Assembly: GCF_003182275.1 (NCBI RefSeq)
Contig: NZ_QGTR01000003.1
Span: 1 to 64,000, forward strand
Length of the DNA: 64,000 bases
Source: Hoeflea marina
Lineage (GTDB): Bacteria; Pseudomonadota; Alphaproteobacteria; Rhizobiales; Rhizobiaceae
Direction of reading: 5' to 3'
Numbering within the stretch: position 1 is the first letter of the stretch; every line of letters begins with the position of its first letter. The notes beneath the pieces are model-generated. The model was not told the origin of the DNA. It did no database searches and saw nothing but the letters and a program-made list of their open reading frames with translations. The translations under genes and the position numbers were made by a program. Shown in pieces: positions 28,034 to 35,968 of the stretch.

Positions 28034-29683
28034 TCATCGGGCAATTCCCGCCCGGCGATGGTCGGTGCTGCTCCGCTCAAGCGGCGCTCCGGTCGGCACG
28101 GTCGCGGATGCGCGGCGCGACGACGAGATTTGGACGGTTTCGAATCCGGCGTGCCGGCCTTCCCGGTAGCGGCGGATGCGCTCGCCGAGTTCAACGATGA
28201 GGCCCTGCAGGTCGCCGCCGGTCTCCGAGACCGTCGACACCCGGAGGCCATCGCGCGAGAGCGCTTCCGACGCCTGGCCGAGATCGGCGTTTAGACGATC
28301 CATCTCCAATGCCTGGGCGCCCGCATCCGCGCTGACGCCACCGACGGCTTCACTGATGCGTGCAACCTGTTCGGTCAGTTCGCTGATGGCACTGCGGGTA
28401 TCGCTGACGAGGCTGACGCCGCGCCCGACCTCAGCCCTGGTCCCCGAGACGAGATCCTTGATTTCATTGGCGGCTCCGGCCGAACGCTGGGCGAGGGCGC
28501 GGACTTCCGCCGCCACCACGGCAAAGCCACGGCCGGCGTCGCCGGCGCGCGCCGCCTCGATGCCGGCATTGAGGGCCAACAGGTTGGTCTGGAACGCGAT
28601 TTCGTCAATGGCGCCGATGATCTTGCCGATCTGTCCGGCGGAGCGCTCCGCTCCTGCCATGGCGTCAATGGCGCTGGCCACGATCCGGTCGCTCTTCTCG
28701 GCGCTCTGGCGCGCGACGGCGATCACGCCCTCCGCCTTGCGGGTTTCCTCGGCGGTGACCCGGATGCGCCCGGAAATCCCGGCCAGTGCGCTGCGGCTTT
28801 CGGAAACCCTGGCTCCGGCCTCGCTCACCTGCCGGGCCAGCACCCCCGTTTCACCGGTCAGGCGGCCATTGACGGTCTCGACGCGATCAAGGTCCGTGGC
28901 CGTATCCGCCAGCATGTCCGAGAGCATGGCGATGGCGTCGTTCAACCGGCCGGCCATGGCTGCGTGAACGCCGGCTGCGTCGGGATCGACGCGTGCATCC
29001 AGATCACCCGATGCAAGTGATTCGATGGCGCGACCGAGGCTCGCATCGATACGGTCATGGTCGGCCTGCATGGCCAGCTGATGATTCACGGTCAGCGTCC
29101 GGGCCTCGTCGCGAAGCCGCTGTGACACCTGGGTGTCGATGTCAAGCAGCGTTGCCTTGACCACATCAACGATCCTGTCGGCCAGCCCGGCCCGTCCGGC
29201 CTTCCGGCCGAGGATCGAGAACAGACCGCTGCGCTCCTCGGACACAAGCCGGCGGATGACGCGCTCGAGCACCAGGGCGTGGCCGCTGATCGACCAGCCG
29301 GCCTCCAGTCCGATGCGCTGGCGGACCTCGGCCAGGATCACGGAGCGCTCGGCATAGAGTGTGTCGAAGCGGCCATCCGACAGAATGGACCAGTGAGCGG
29401 ATTCCAGCTCCTGGAGCCGATCAATCTGTCGGCCGGAGGAAAAAAGGCCTGCAATTTCAGGCGTGTTCTGCAGACGCTCAAAGAAGCCTGTCAGCGCGGC
29501 GCGCGCTTCCTCTTCGATCATCGGCCGCATCTGACGCAGCCTGTCACCATTGGCCGGTCCAAGTCCAAGCACACCCAGGCGCGCCTGCAGCCCTTCGGCT
29601 GCCGCCTGATCCCTCGTCCGTGTGTGGACCTGCGTCACGCAATTATCCCTGTTTGCCGACCGGATGTCGGACTCCGCCTCCAT
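28034..29683 (-). CDS. Soluble globin-coupled chemoreceptor (IcpE/HemAT type)
   Basis: This is a methyl-accepting protein without membrane segments, encoded first in the operon like IcpE of Sinorhizobium. With the ATG at 29683 it has 549 residues (earlier in-frame starts exist). Residues about 40-195 are a protoglobin sensor with the proximal His97 in ESAHWSIL and the conserved GRFDTLYA, consistent with heme and oxygen or redox sensing. A linker and a signalling domain follow, with the hairpin tip [20 protein letters not shown] (20 residues) and [19 protein letters not shown]. No C-terminal CheR-binding pentapeptide is present. Confidence 0.92.
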   Translation of the reverse strand: MEAESDIRSANRDNCVTQVHTRTRDQAAAEGLQARLGVLGLGPANGDRLRQMRPMIEEEARAALTGFFERLQNTPEIAGLFSSGRQIDRLQELESAHWSILSDGRFDTLYAERSVILAEVRQRIGLEAGWSISGHALVLERVIRRLVSEERSGLFSILGRKAGRAGLADRIVDVVKATLLDIDTQVSQRLRDEARTLTVNHQLAMQADHDRIDASLGRAIESLASGDLDARVDPDAAGVHAAMAGRLNDAIAMLSDMLADTATDLDRVETVNGRLTGETGVLARQVSEAGARVSESRSALAGISGRIRVTAEETRKAEGVIAVARQSAEKSDRIVASAIDAMAGAERSAGQIGKIIGAIDEIAFQTNLLALNAGIEAARAGDAGRGFAVVAAEVRALAQRSAGAANEIKDLVSGTRAEVGRGVSLVSDTRSAISELTEQVARISEAVGGVSADAGAQALEMDRLNADLGQASEALSRDGLRVSTVSETGGDLQGLIVELGERIRRYREGRHAGFETVQISSSRRASATVPTGAPLERSSTDHRRAGIAR

Positions 29684-30048
29684 CGCCGGAAGCGTGGTGA
29701 TTCTCGAGCCTGATGCGGAGCCGTCACGGGCGTTGACCCAGGCCATCCGCCTGGAATCCGTTGCCGTGCGCGTCGGCCTGCACCGGCCAACAGACTGCTG
29801 AATATCGGGATACACCCTGCGCTGTGGAGCGGCGTCATGCCTTTGTCGAGCGGTGGCCGAACACCGTTGCTCACAATCCTAGCTGCAGCTGATTTTTATG
29901 GTTAATACCTTGCATGAAAGTTAACGCCGACCCTCAATGTTTGCCTTTGAGGTTTACCTGTCGCTAAAACTGCAACTCCAGTTTCAGGCAAGCTGCATAT
30001 GCCAGATGTGTCATCATCGATGGCAATGAAGCCACCAGGAAATGTGCA
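29684..30048. promoter_or_regulatory. Upstream region of the che operon and divergent small gene
   Basis: About 365 bases without a longer gene; 29870-30048 is clearly AT-richer than the flanks. It must carry the promoter of the che operon (leftward). It contains a perfect inverted repeat AAACTG-N6-CAGTTT at 29967-29984. That position is about 285 bases before the receptor ATG and about 65 bases before the small ORF on the plus strand. No sigma-factor match was convincing. Confidence 0.4.
29967..29984. promoter_or_regulatory. Inverted repeat upstream of the small membrane ORF
   Basis: AAACTG-CAACTC-CAGTTT is an 18-bp perfect dyad in the AT-rich region between the che operon and the 36-codon ORF. 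It may be an operator or a hairpin in the leader of either transcript. Confidence 0.3.
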
Positions 30049-30159
30049 ATGATTGTACTTGGTATCGGCGCGACAGTTATAGCGTCACTGACTCTCGCAG
30101 CGTTCTCCGTAATTCTGCATTCCGACAACTGCCGCCACCCCAAAGACTGCGTCTTCTGA
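30049..30159 (+). CDS. Putative 36-residue single-pass membrane peptide
   Basis: The frame starts at ATG 30049 with an AGGAAA ribosome site about 9 bases upstream and ends in TGA at 30159. The product is one hydrophobic helix (VLGIGATVIASLTLAAFSVI) followed by a short polar tail, HSDNCRHPKDCVF, with two cysteines. No function is known. The clean membrane-segment pattern and the ribosome site make it more likely real than chance, but the case is weak without comparative data. Confidence 0.45.
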   Translation: MIVLGIGATVIASLTLAAFSVILHSDNCRHPKDCVF

Positions 30160-30478
30160 CGGCTGGACAACGGCCTTGCCTGTCGCTGAAGCCGGCAAGG
30201 CGCTCACAAATCGCAACCGCCGGAAGGCGGGAGATCCAAACACAGTCCGGTCGGTGGTCCTCGTCTATCCAAGCCGAGCGCCGGGATGCCCGCTGGCCGG
30301 CGCGGGCCGGACAGTGGCTTCACGTCGTCACAGGACCATCATCAGACCCGTGATCCGAAGCGCTCCCGCGCCGGCATCTCAGCCGTGAGGCGGATCCGGC
30401 CGCAGGCCGGCCCTTAAGGGCGGTGCGGCAGGCGCAGATCCGGCGGCCGCCATCCGCGTTGCACGCATCGCGGGCCGG
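30160..30478. other. Non-coding gap between small ORF and DUF421 gene
   Basis: High-GC stretch of about 320 bases. Open frames here show no recognisable domain. It lies between the ends of two convergent genes and probably holds their terminators, though I see no clear hairpin plus T-run. Confidence 0.4.
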
Positions 30479-31186
30479 TTATCCATGGTCTTCGGGCAGC
30501 ACTGCCTGCGTCCAGTCATCGGCGCCGCAATACCGGCAGCTCATCTCGGCGCCCGTGCGCAAGCCGCCGCAGGACATGCAGCACAGCCGTCCGCCGAGCG
30601 CGCCCTCCGCATCGGGCCTGGCGAGCACCGGCGCGCTGAGTCCATGGGGCGGCACGATCGGCAGGCCCGGCATCGGCTTGGGCGCGGGAAAAAGACTCAG
30701 CTGCCCGTTTGGCTCCAGATAGGCTTCCCTGACCTCGCCCAGATTGGCAATGCCCTTGAGCCGCAGCAGCGAGAACAGTTCGGACTTGCCGATACCGCGC
30801 TCGGTGAAGGTGCCGATCCGCAGGCGGCCATCATGGACGACCCATATCGGCACCCCGTCGATGACTCTCTGAGCCGTGTCGGACTTCAGCATGAGCAGGT
30901 CGAGAGCCTTGTTGATGAAGACAATGATGGTGATGACCAGCATGGCGTGCAGCAACGGCACATCGGGGTAGAACAGCGAATCGCCCACGGCCGAGCCGAG
31001 CGCGACCACGAGCAGAAACTCGACCAGCGACAGCTGGGCGATGCTGCGTCCGCCGATCCAGCGGATCAGAGCATAGGTGTAGATATAGATGAAGATGGTG
31101 CGGAAGACGATTTCGGCCATGAACCACAGGTCCTGATCGCCCACCAGCATCCTGACCCAGTCAAAAGGTATGACCGCTTCATCCAT
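30479..31186 (-). CDS. DUF421 (YetF-type) membrane protein with zinc-ribbon tail
   Basis: The 235-residue protein has three hydrophobic segments in the first 100 residues, then the DUF421 cytoplasmic domain with IWVVHDGRLRIGTFTERGIGKSELF. The C-terminal tail carries CCMSCGG and CRYCGADDW, a four-cysteine metal-binding knuckle not present in all family members. I start it at ATG 31186 because an EcfG-type promoter (31220-31244) leaves a short leader before it. YetF-family proteins are membrane-bound and often stress-induced; the molecular role is unknown. Confidence 0.85.
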   Translation of the reverse strand: MDEAVIPFDWVRMLVGDQDLWFMAEIVFRTIFIYIYTYALIRWIGGRSIAQLSLVEFLLVVALGSAVGDSLFYPDVPLLHAMLVITIIVFINKALDLLMLKSDTAQRVIDGVPIWVVHDGRLRIGTFTERGIGKSELFSLLRLKGIANLGEVREAYLEPNGQLSLFPAPKPMPGLPIVPPHGLSAPVLARPDAEGALGGRLCCMSCGGLRTGAEMSCRYCGADDWTQAVLPEDHG

Positions 31187-31219
31187 TCCCAGCACCCCCA
31201 TCCGTTGATCGTCACGGAC

Positions 31220-31244
31220 AACGCGATGGAGCGGCGGCGGTTCC
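31220..31244 (-). promoter_or_regulatory. EcfG-type (general stress) promoter
   Basis: On the minus strand GGAAC is followed by 16 bases and CGTT, matching the alphaproteobacterial general-stress sigma factor consensus (GGAAC, 16-17 bases, CGTT). The -10 ends 33 bases before the preferred DUF421 start codon. The match is exact at both boxes, but a 9-base exact pattern can occur by chance in a 64-kb window. Confidence 0.55.
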
Positions 31245-31378
31245 TCCGCGCTGCGGCGGGAGCGCCCGCAGGACGTGCAAGCATCGGCGGCGCGCGCGCG
31301 CCGACACGGATGTGAAGATGTCCTTGCAATCATGGATGTCGTGAAGCGAATCCGCTGCACACCTTCGGGCGACATGCG

Positions 31379-31759
31379 TCAGCCGGCGGACGGATCCGCG
31401 GCGGCGATAAGTTTTCGGACTGCGGCGAGCATTTCTTCGGGCACCGCAGGTTTCGACAACAGGGGCCGATCGCGGAATCCCTCCGGAAGATCCTCGGCAA
31501 GATAGCCGCTGAGGAACACATAGGGCACGCCCAGTTCCTCCAGCCGGTCGACGACAGGATAGCTGTCCTCGCGCGACAGGCTGATGTCGAGGATCGCGGC
31601 ATTGATCGGCTCGCTGTTGATCAGGTCCAGTGATGTCTCCACGGTCGACGCCGGCCCGACCACCTCATAGCCGGCATCGCGCAGGACACTGGCGTGGTCC
31701 TCGGCGACGATCCACTCATCCTCCACAATCAGCACCCGCATTCCCGACTCGACAGTCAT
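31379..31759 (-). CDS. Single-domain response regulator
   Basis: The 126-residue protein is one receiver domain: acidic pair in VLIVEDEWI, phosphoacceptor Asp in AAILDISLS, Ser in FLSGYL and Lys in LLSKPAV. Its start overlaps the stop of the CheB-CheR-PAS-HWE kinase by 4 bases, so it is the likely phosphoacceptor partner of that kinase. There is no output domain; the function may be as a phosphate carrier or sink. Confidence 0.9.
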   Translation of the reverse strand: MTVESGMRVLIVEDEWIVAEDHASVLRDAGYEVVGPASTVETSLDLINSEPINAAILDISLSREDSYPVVDRLEELGVPYVFLSGYLAEDLPEGFRDRPLLSKPAVPEEMLAAVRKLIAAADPSAG

Positions 31760-34700
31760 TGTTTGTCCTCGCGACCCACCGGCATCATGATTCGAACCTC
31801 CAGGCCTTCAGCAGCGAAATTCGTCTCCACCTTGCCGCCATGGCGATACCCGATCTCGCCCTTGAGCAATGTCAGGCCGAATCCGATATCCGACGGTTCC
31901 AAGGTCAGGGGACCGCCCCGCTCCACCCAATCAAACACCAGCATTCCGTCCTGCCTCGACCAGTTGATTTCCACCTTCCCTGCGGGCACCGACAGAGCAC
32001 CATATTTGACCGCGTTGGTGGAAAGTTCGTGAACCACCATGGCCAGCGAAAGGCCGCGATCAGGACGCAGCCTGAACTGAGGACCGGACAAGATCACCCT
32101 GTCAAGACCGAAGGGTTCCATTTCCTGGCTGACCAGTTCATCGATCAACGCCTCTTTCCAGTTTTCCCGGGACAAAAGCCCGTAGGCGCGGGCCATGGCG
32201 TGCAAGCGTCCAAGAAATGCGCTGTTGAAAGCCTCGGGCGTCGGCGCGGACTTCAGCGTGTGATTGGCGATGCTGATCACCACCGCCAGCATGTTCTTGA
32301 CGCGGTGATTGAGTTCGGCGATCAGCGTGCGCTGATGCGACTCCGCCTCGGCCAGGCTGGTGACATCCACCAGGGTGACCACGACGCCATAGATCCGGTC
32401 TCCGGTGTCCCGGTAGGGAATGAGCCGGACCAGATAATGCACGCGGTCGATGTCGCGCGCCAGCTGATGCTCAATCATCTCCCCGGTCTTGAACACCCTG
32501 GCAATGTGCTGCTTGAGTTCGGGATAGTCCAGGCGGCTGGCAAGCTCTGTCAGCGGACGGCCGATGTCGGCGGGTCTCAGATTGAAGAACGACGAGGCCG
32601 CGGGGGTAAAATTGCGGATCACCAGATTGCGGTCAAGGAAGATGGTGGCGATCTGGGTGCTCTCAAACAGGTTCTTCAGGTCGCTGTTGGCGCGATCGAG
32701 TTCCTCGACCTTTTCCGTCAGCTCGGCATTTATGGTGTTGAGCTCCTCATTGAGAGACTGCATTTCCTCCTTGGACGCCTCAAGCTCCTCGTTGGTGGAC
32801 TGGGACTCCTCGTTGACGGACACCAGTTCCTCGTTGGAGGATTTCAACTCCTCCATGGCCGTCTCGTATTCCTCGATCGTCGACTGCAGCTTCTCATGGG
32901 TCTCGCGCAGCTCGCGCTCCAGGTCGGCTGTGCCGTCGAGGTTCCGGCTGCGGCCGTCGATCTCATTGCGGTCGAGGGACGGGCCCACCGGTTCGAACAG
33001 GACGATGAAGAACTGCTCCTCTCCGCCCCTGTGGACCAGGGGTTCGAGGATCAGATGAATGACCTGTACCCGGTCGCCATCTTCCGCCACCGCGACGTTT
33101 TCGCGCCTGATCGGCTTGCGCGTCTGGATCACCTCGCGCAACGCCGAGCGGAGCTCGATGCGCAGCCCGCTGCGGGCCATGGTGAGCAATTGCCGGTTGG
33201 GCGCGCCCTGCGGCGGCTCCAGATATTTTCCCGTGCCGGCCGAATAATAGACGACATCGCCGTCGCGATTGACGACCACATGAGCCGGGGCAAATCGCTC
33301 CAGAACCTGCGATTCCACCGATTGGCGCAGCGGAAAGGCCATGGTCTCGACGGACCGGATTCCTGCCGTGACATGGCTGGAGGGATTGGGAACGCCGGCT
33401 CCCGGAAAACTCGGCAGGCGCGGAAACATGCGGTTGTGCTCGCGGGCCTGGTAGATCCGGTGCTTCTTGTCGATTGTCGCAAACAGCTCGGTGTGGCGTC
33501 CCACGCTTTCAGAGGTGCCCAGGAAGAGGAACCCGCCGGGCTTGAGCGCGTAGTGAAACGTGGGAATGACGCGGTTCTGCACCTCGGGCCCGAAATAGAT
33601 CAGCAGATTGCGACAGGACACGAGATCCATGCGCGAGAACGGCGGCTCGCGGATGACGCTGTGGGGCGAGAATATGCACAGTTCGCGCACGTCCTTTCGC
33701 AGCAGATAGCTGGCGCCTTCATGGATGAAAAACCGCTTGCGCCGCTCGTCCGAAAGTCCCTCCATGGCGCCTTCGGGAAAGCGCGCCGCGCGGGCAACCC
33801 CCAGGGCCGCCTCGTCGATGTCGGTGGCGAAGATATGCACCTGCGGAATGTCCGACAGAGTGTCCATGTGTTCAAGCACAAGCATTCCGATGGAGAACAC
33901 TTCCTCGCCCGTGGCGCATCCCGGCACCCAGATTCTGACCGAATCGCCCACACCGCGGTTCTCGAAGATCTTCGGGATCACCTGCTCCTCGAGCGCCTTG
34001 AACGCCTCGGCGTCGCGGAAGAAATTCGTGACATTGATGAGCAGGTCACGAAACAGGTTGGCGATCTCGCCGGGATCCTTCTTGAGCAACTGGATATAAT
34101 CGTCGATGGATTCGATCTGCGTGACCTGCATCCTGCGCCGGATCCGCCGGACAAAGGTCCTGGTCTTGTAGCCGGAAAAATCGTGCCCGGAATGGCTTCG
34201 CAGCAGGACATAGATCACGTCCCGCGCTTCCTGAAGCATGTTCTCACCTTCCTCGGCGCCCGCCTCGTCGAGGATCCTCAGCGTCTCCAAGCTTCGCAAA
34301 AAGCCTAGCAGCTTGGCCCCCATTTCCTCGGCCGTGGCGGCAATGTCGATCAGCCCGCTCGAAATCGCGCTCTGCGGCATGTCAGGATTGCGCGGCCCGG
34401 AACCGTCGGTGATCTGGGCCATGGTCAGGCCGCCACGCTCCTTGATCACCTTGACGCCGAGCGTTCCGTCGCTGTCACCGCCGGAGAGAATGACCCCCGC
34501 CGCATACTCGCCGAACGACTCGCCAAGCGAGGCCAGAAAAATGTCGATCGGCTTGCGTTCCCTTGCTCCCGCCACCGGGTGGCGAAGCTTGAGCCTGTCT
34601 CCGGCAATGGTGAGGATGGCGTTTTCCGGCATGACATAGACATGCCGGCTCTCGATCTGCATGCCGTCCTCGGCCACGAGGACCGGCATCTCGGTGTAGC

Positions 34701-34872
34701 GCGCGATCACCTCGTGCAGCAGGCTTTCGCGCTCGGGACTGAGGTGTGTGACAATAACGAAAGCCATTCCGCAATCGGAGGGCAGGTGTTCAAAAAGCCC
34801 CGCCATGGCGGGAATGCCGCCCGCGGATGCGCCGATGCCGACGACAGGGAATTTCGAATCTTTCCAAGCCAT
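31756..34872 (-). CDS. CheB-CheR-PAS-HWE histidine kinase hybrid
   Basis: The protein has 1038 residues from ATG 34872 (an in-frame ATG at 34905 is possible). The order of domains is as follows. CheB-type methylesterase (about 8-190): Ser in GIGASAGG, His in VTHLSPERES, Asp in LSGGDSDGTLG. CheR-type methyltransferase (about 200-460), with VPGCATGEEVFSIGML. A long heptad region (about 640-710) rich in NEEL repeats. A PAS domain (about 720-830). A C-terminal HWE kinase with phospho-His in AELNHRVKNMLAVVI and N box HELSTNAVKYGAL. Such proteins are cytoplasmic and probably link receptor-modification chemistry to a stress response. Confidence 0.92.
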   Translation of the reverse strand: MAWKDSKFPVVGIGASAGGIPAMAGLFEHLPSDCGMAFVIVTHLSPERESLLHEVIARYTEMPVLVAEDGMQIESRHVYVMPENAILTIAGDRLKLRHPVAGARERKPIDIFLASLGESFGEYAAGVILSGGDSDGTLGVKVIKERGGLTMAQITDGSGPRNPDMPQSAISSGLIDIAATAEEMGAKLLGFLRSLETLRILDEAGAEEGENMLQEARDVIYVLLRSHSGHDFSGYKTRTFVRRIRRRMQVTQIESIDDYIQLLKKDPGEIANLFRDLLINVTNFFRDAEAFKALEEQVIPKIFENRGVGDSVRIWVPGCATGEEVFSIGMLVLEHMDTLSDIPQVHIFATDIDEAALGVARAARFPEGAMEGLSDERRKRFFIHEGASYLLRKDVRELCIFSPHSVIREPPFSRMDLVSCRNLLIYFGPEVQNRVIPTFHYALKPGGFLFLGTSESVGRHTELFATIDKKHRIYQAREHNRMFPRLPSFPGAGVPNPSSHVTAGIRSVETMAFPLRQSVESQVLERFAPAHVVVNRDGDVVYYSAGTGKYLEPPQGAPNRQLLTMARSGLRIELRSALREVIQTRKPIRRENVAVAEDGDRVQVIHLILEPLVHRGGEEQFFIVLFEPVGPSLDRNEIDGRSRNLDGTADLERELRETHEKLQSTIEEYETAMEELKSSNEELVSVNEESQSTNEELEASKEEMQSLNEELNTINAELTEKVEELDRANSDLKNLFESTQIATIFLDRNLVIRNFTPAASSFFNLRPADIGRPLTELASRLDYPELKQHIARVFKTGEMIEHQLARDIDRVHYLVRLIPYRDTGDRIYGVVVTLVDVTSLAEAESHQRTLIAELNHRVKNMLAVVISIANHTLKSAPTPEAFNSAFLGRLHAMARAYGLLSRENWKEALIDELVSQEMEPFGLDRVILSGPQFRLRPDRGLSLAMVVHELSTNAVKYGALSVPAGKVEINWSRQDGMLVFDWVERGGPLTLEPSDIGFGLTLLKGEIGYRHGGKVETNFAAEGLEVRIMMPVGREDKQ

Positions 34873-35105
34873 TGAAAATCCAGTCGTGTGATGTGGACGA
34901 AGCATAGGCCATGCTTGGGCCCATTGAAATCAGATTGTTTGGATGGCATCAGATGGAAACGGTGATGGACGCTAACTCTCCGGTGAGCGAAGCATCAGGC
35001 CGAGGGTGACAGGGACCGGCACAAGAGGCATAATGAACCAACTGCCAATACCGCGCTCTTTTCTGTCATCCAAATATCGTACAGCTTGAGCATGAACAAA
35101 GGGGC
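34873..35105. promoter_or_regulatory. Divergent region between the HWE kinase and a response regulator
   Basis: These 233 bases lie between two divergent signalling genes and should hold both promoters. I looked for GGAAC-N16/17-CGTT and did not find it here. The rightward gene has an AGGGG ribosome site immediately before its ATG. Confidence 0.4.
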
Positions 35106-35744
35106 ATGTCGGTGACGGACTTTGAAGAGTCAAACAGTTCGGTCGAAGCAGTGCGCGGACGCCGCATTCTCATCGTCGAGGACGAGTTCCTGCTGGCCAG
35201 CGATCTGGCACGGTACTTTTCCTCGCTCGGCGCCGAGATTCTCGGGCCGGTTCCTTCGCGCGACCAGGCCTGGCAATACCTGCCGATGGCCGAGGTGGCG
35301 CTGCTCGACCTCAACCTCAACGGCCAGATGGTCTTTCCCGTCGCCGATCAACTGGCCAGCCTGCGCATTCCCTTCGTGTTCTACAGCGGCTACGACATCG
35401 CCATTCCGGAACGATTCAACTCCGCCTGGATGCTGAAGAAGCCGGTGACCTCGCAGCAACTGGCCACCATCATCGGTTCCGAGCTTTCCGGGCGGCGAGG
35501 CGCCGCCGGCAAAGCGCCGCGAGAAGCGGAGGCCGACAACATCTTCGACATCCTGGCTAAGCTGCGGGAAAATGCCCATTTCATGCTCAGCGACGGCGCG
35601 GCAGGAGACCAGCTGGTCGAAAACGCTCTCAGAATGGCAATTCTGGAAGCGCCATCGCGACCCCAGGACATGCCGCTGCTGCTGTGGCTGACCGAGATTC
35701 TCGAACGAGCCCACAATCAGAACGGGCATCATCGCATCCACTGA
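35106..35744 (+). CDS. Response regulator with unknown C-terminal extension
   Basis: The 212-residue protein has a receiver domain at about 18-130: acidic pair in LIVEDEFLLA, phosphoacceptor Asp in ALLDLNLNG, Ser in FYSGYD, Lys in MLKKPVT. A C-terminal tail of about 75 residues of unknown function follows, probably helical. It is divergent from the CheB-CheR-HWE kinase gene, which suggests it may be a second partner of that kinase. Confidence 0.85.
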   Translation: MSVTDFEESNSSVEAVRGRRILIVEDEFLLASDLARYFSSLGAEILGPVPSRDQAWQYLPMAEVALLDLNLNGQMVFPVADQLASLRIPFVFYSGYDIAIPERFNSAWMLKKPVTSQQLATIIGSELSGRRGAAGKAPREAEADNIFDILAKLRENAHFMLSDGAAGDQLVENALRMAILEAPSRPQDMPLLLWLTEILERAHNQNGHHRIH

Positions 35745-35766
35745 CAGGCCGTCGTCGTCCGACGGG

Positions 35767-35786
35767 CCGGCGGAGCAGACCGCCGG
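35767..35786. terminator. Hairpin between convergent genes
   Basis: CCGGCGG and CCGCCGG are perfect complements around a 6-base loop, in the gap between the response regulator and the convergent RND pump gene. There is no T-run, so it is at best a weak intrinsic terminator. Confidence 0.3.
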
Positions 35787-35968
35787 ACCGCAAGTCGATG
35801 AGACGGGCCGCCGCCGGATGCTGTTTCGCCAGGCCGTTTCGCGCCGCCCGCGCCCCGCTTACACTGCGCTCCCGATGGCACCTGCGCGCATCAGCCGGGG
35901 CGACGCCGGGCAATCTGAGCCGGCATACTACTGACCCCATCCCGCCCGACTTCCACTCGCGACTGCCG

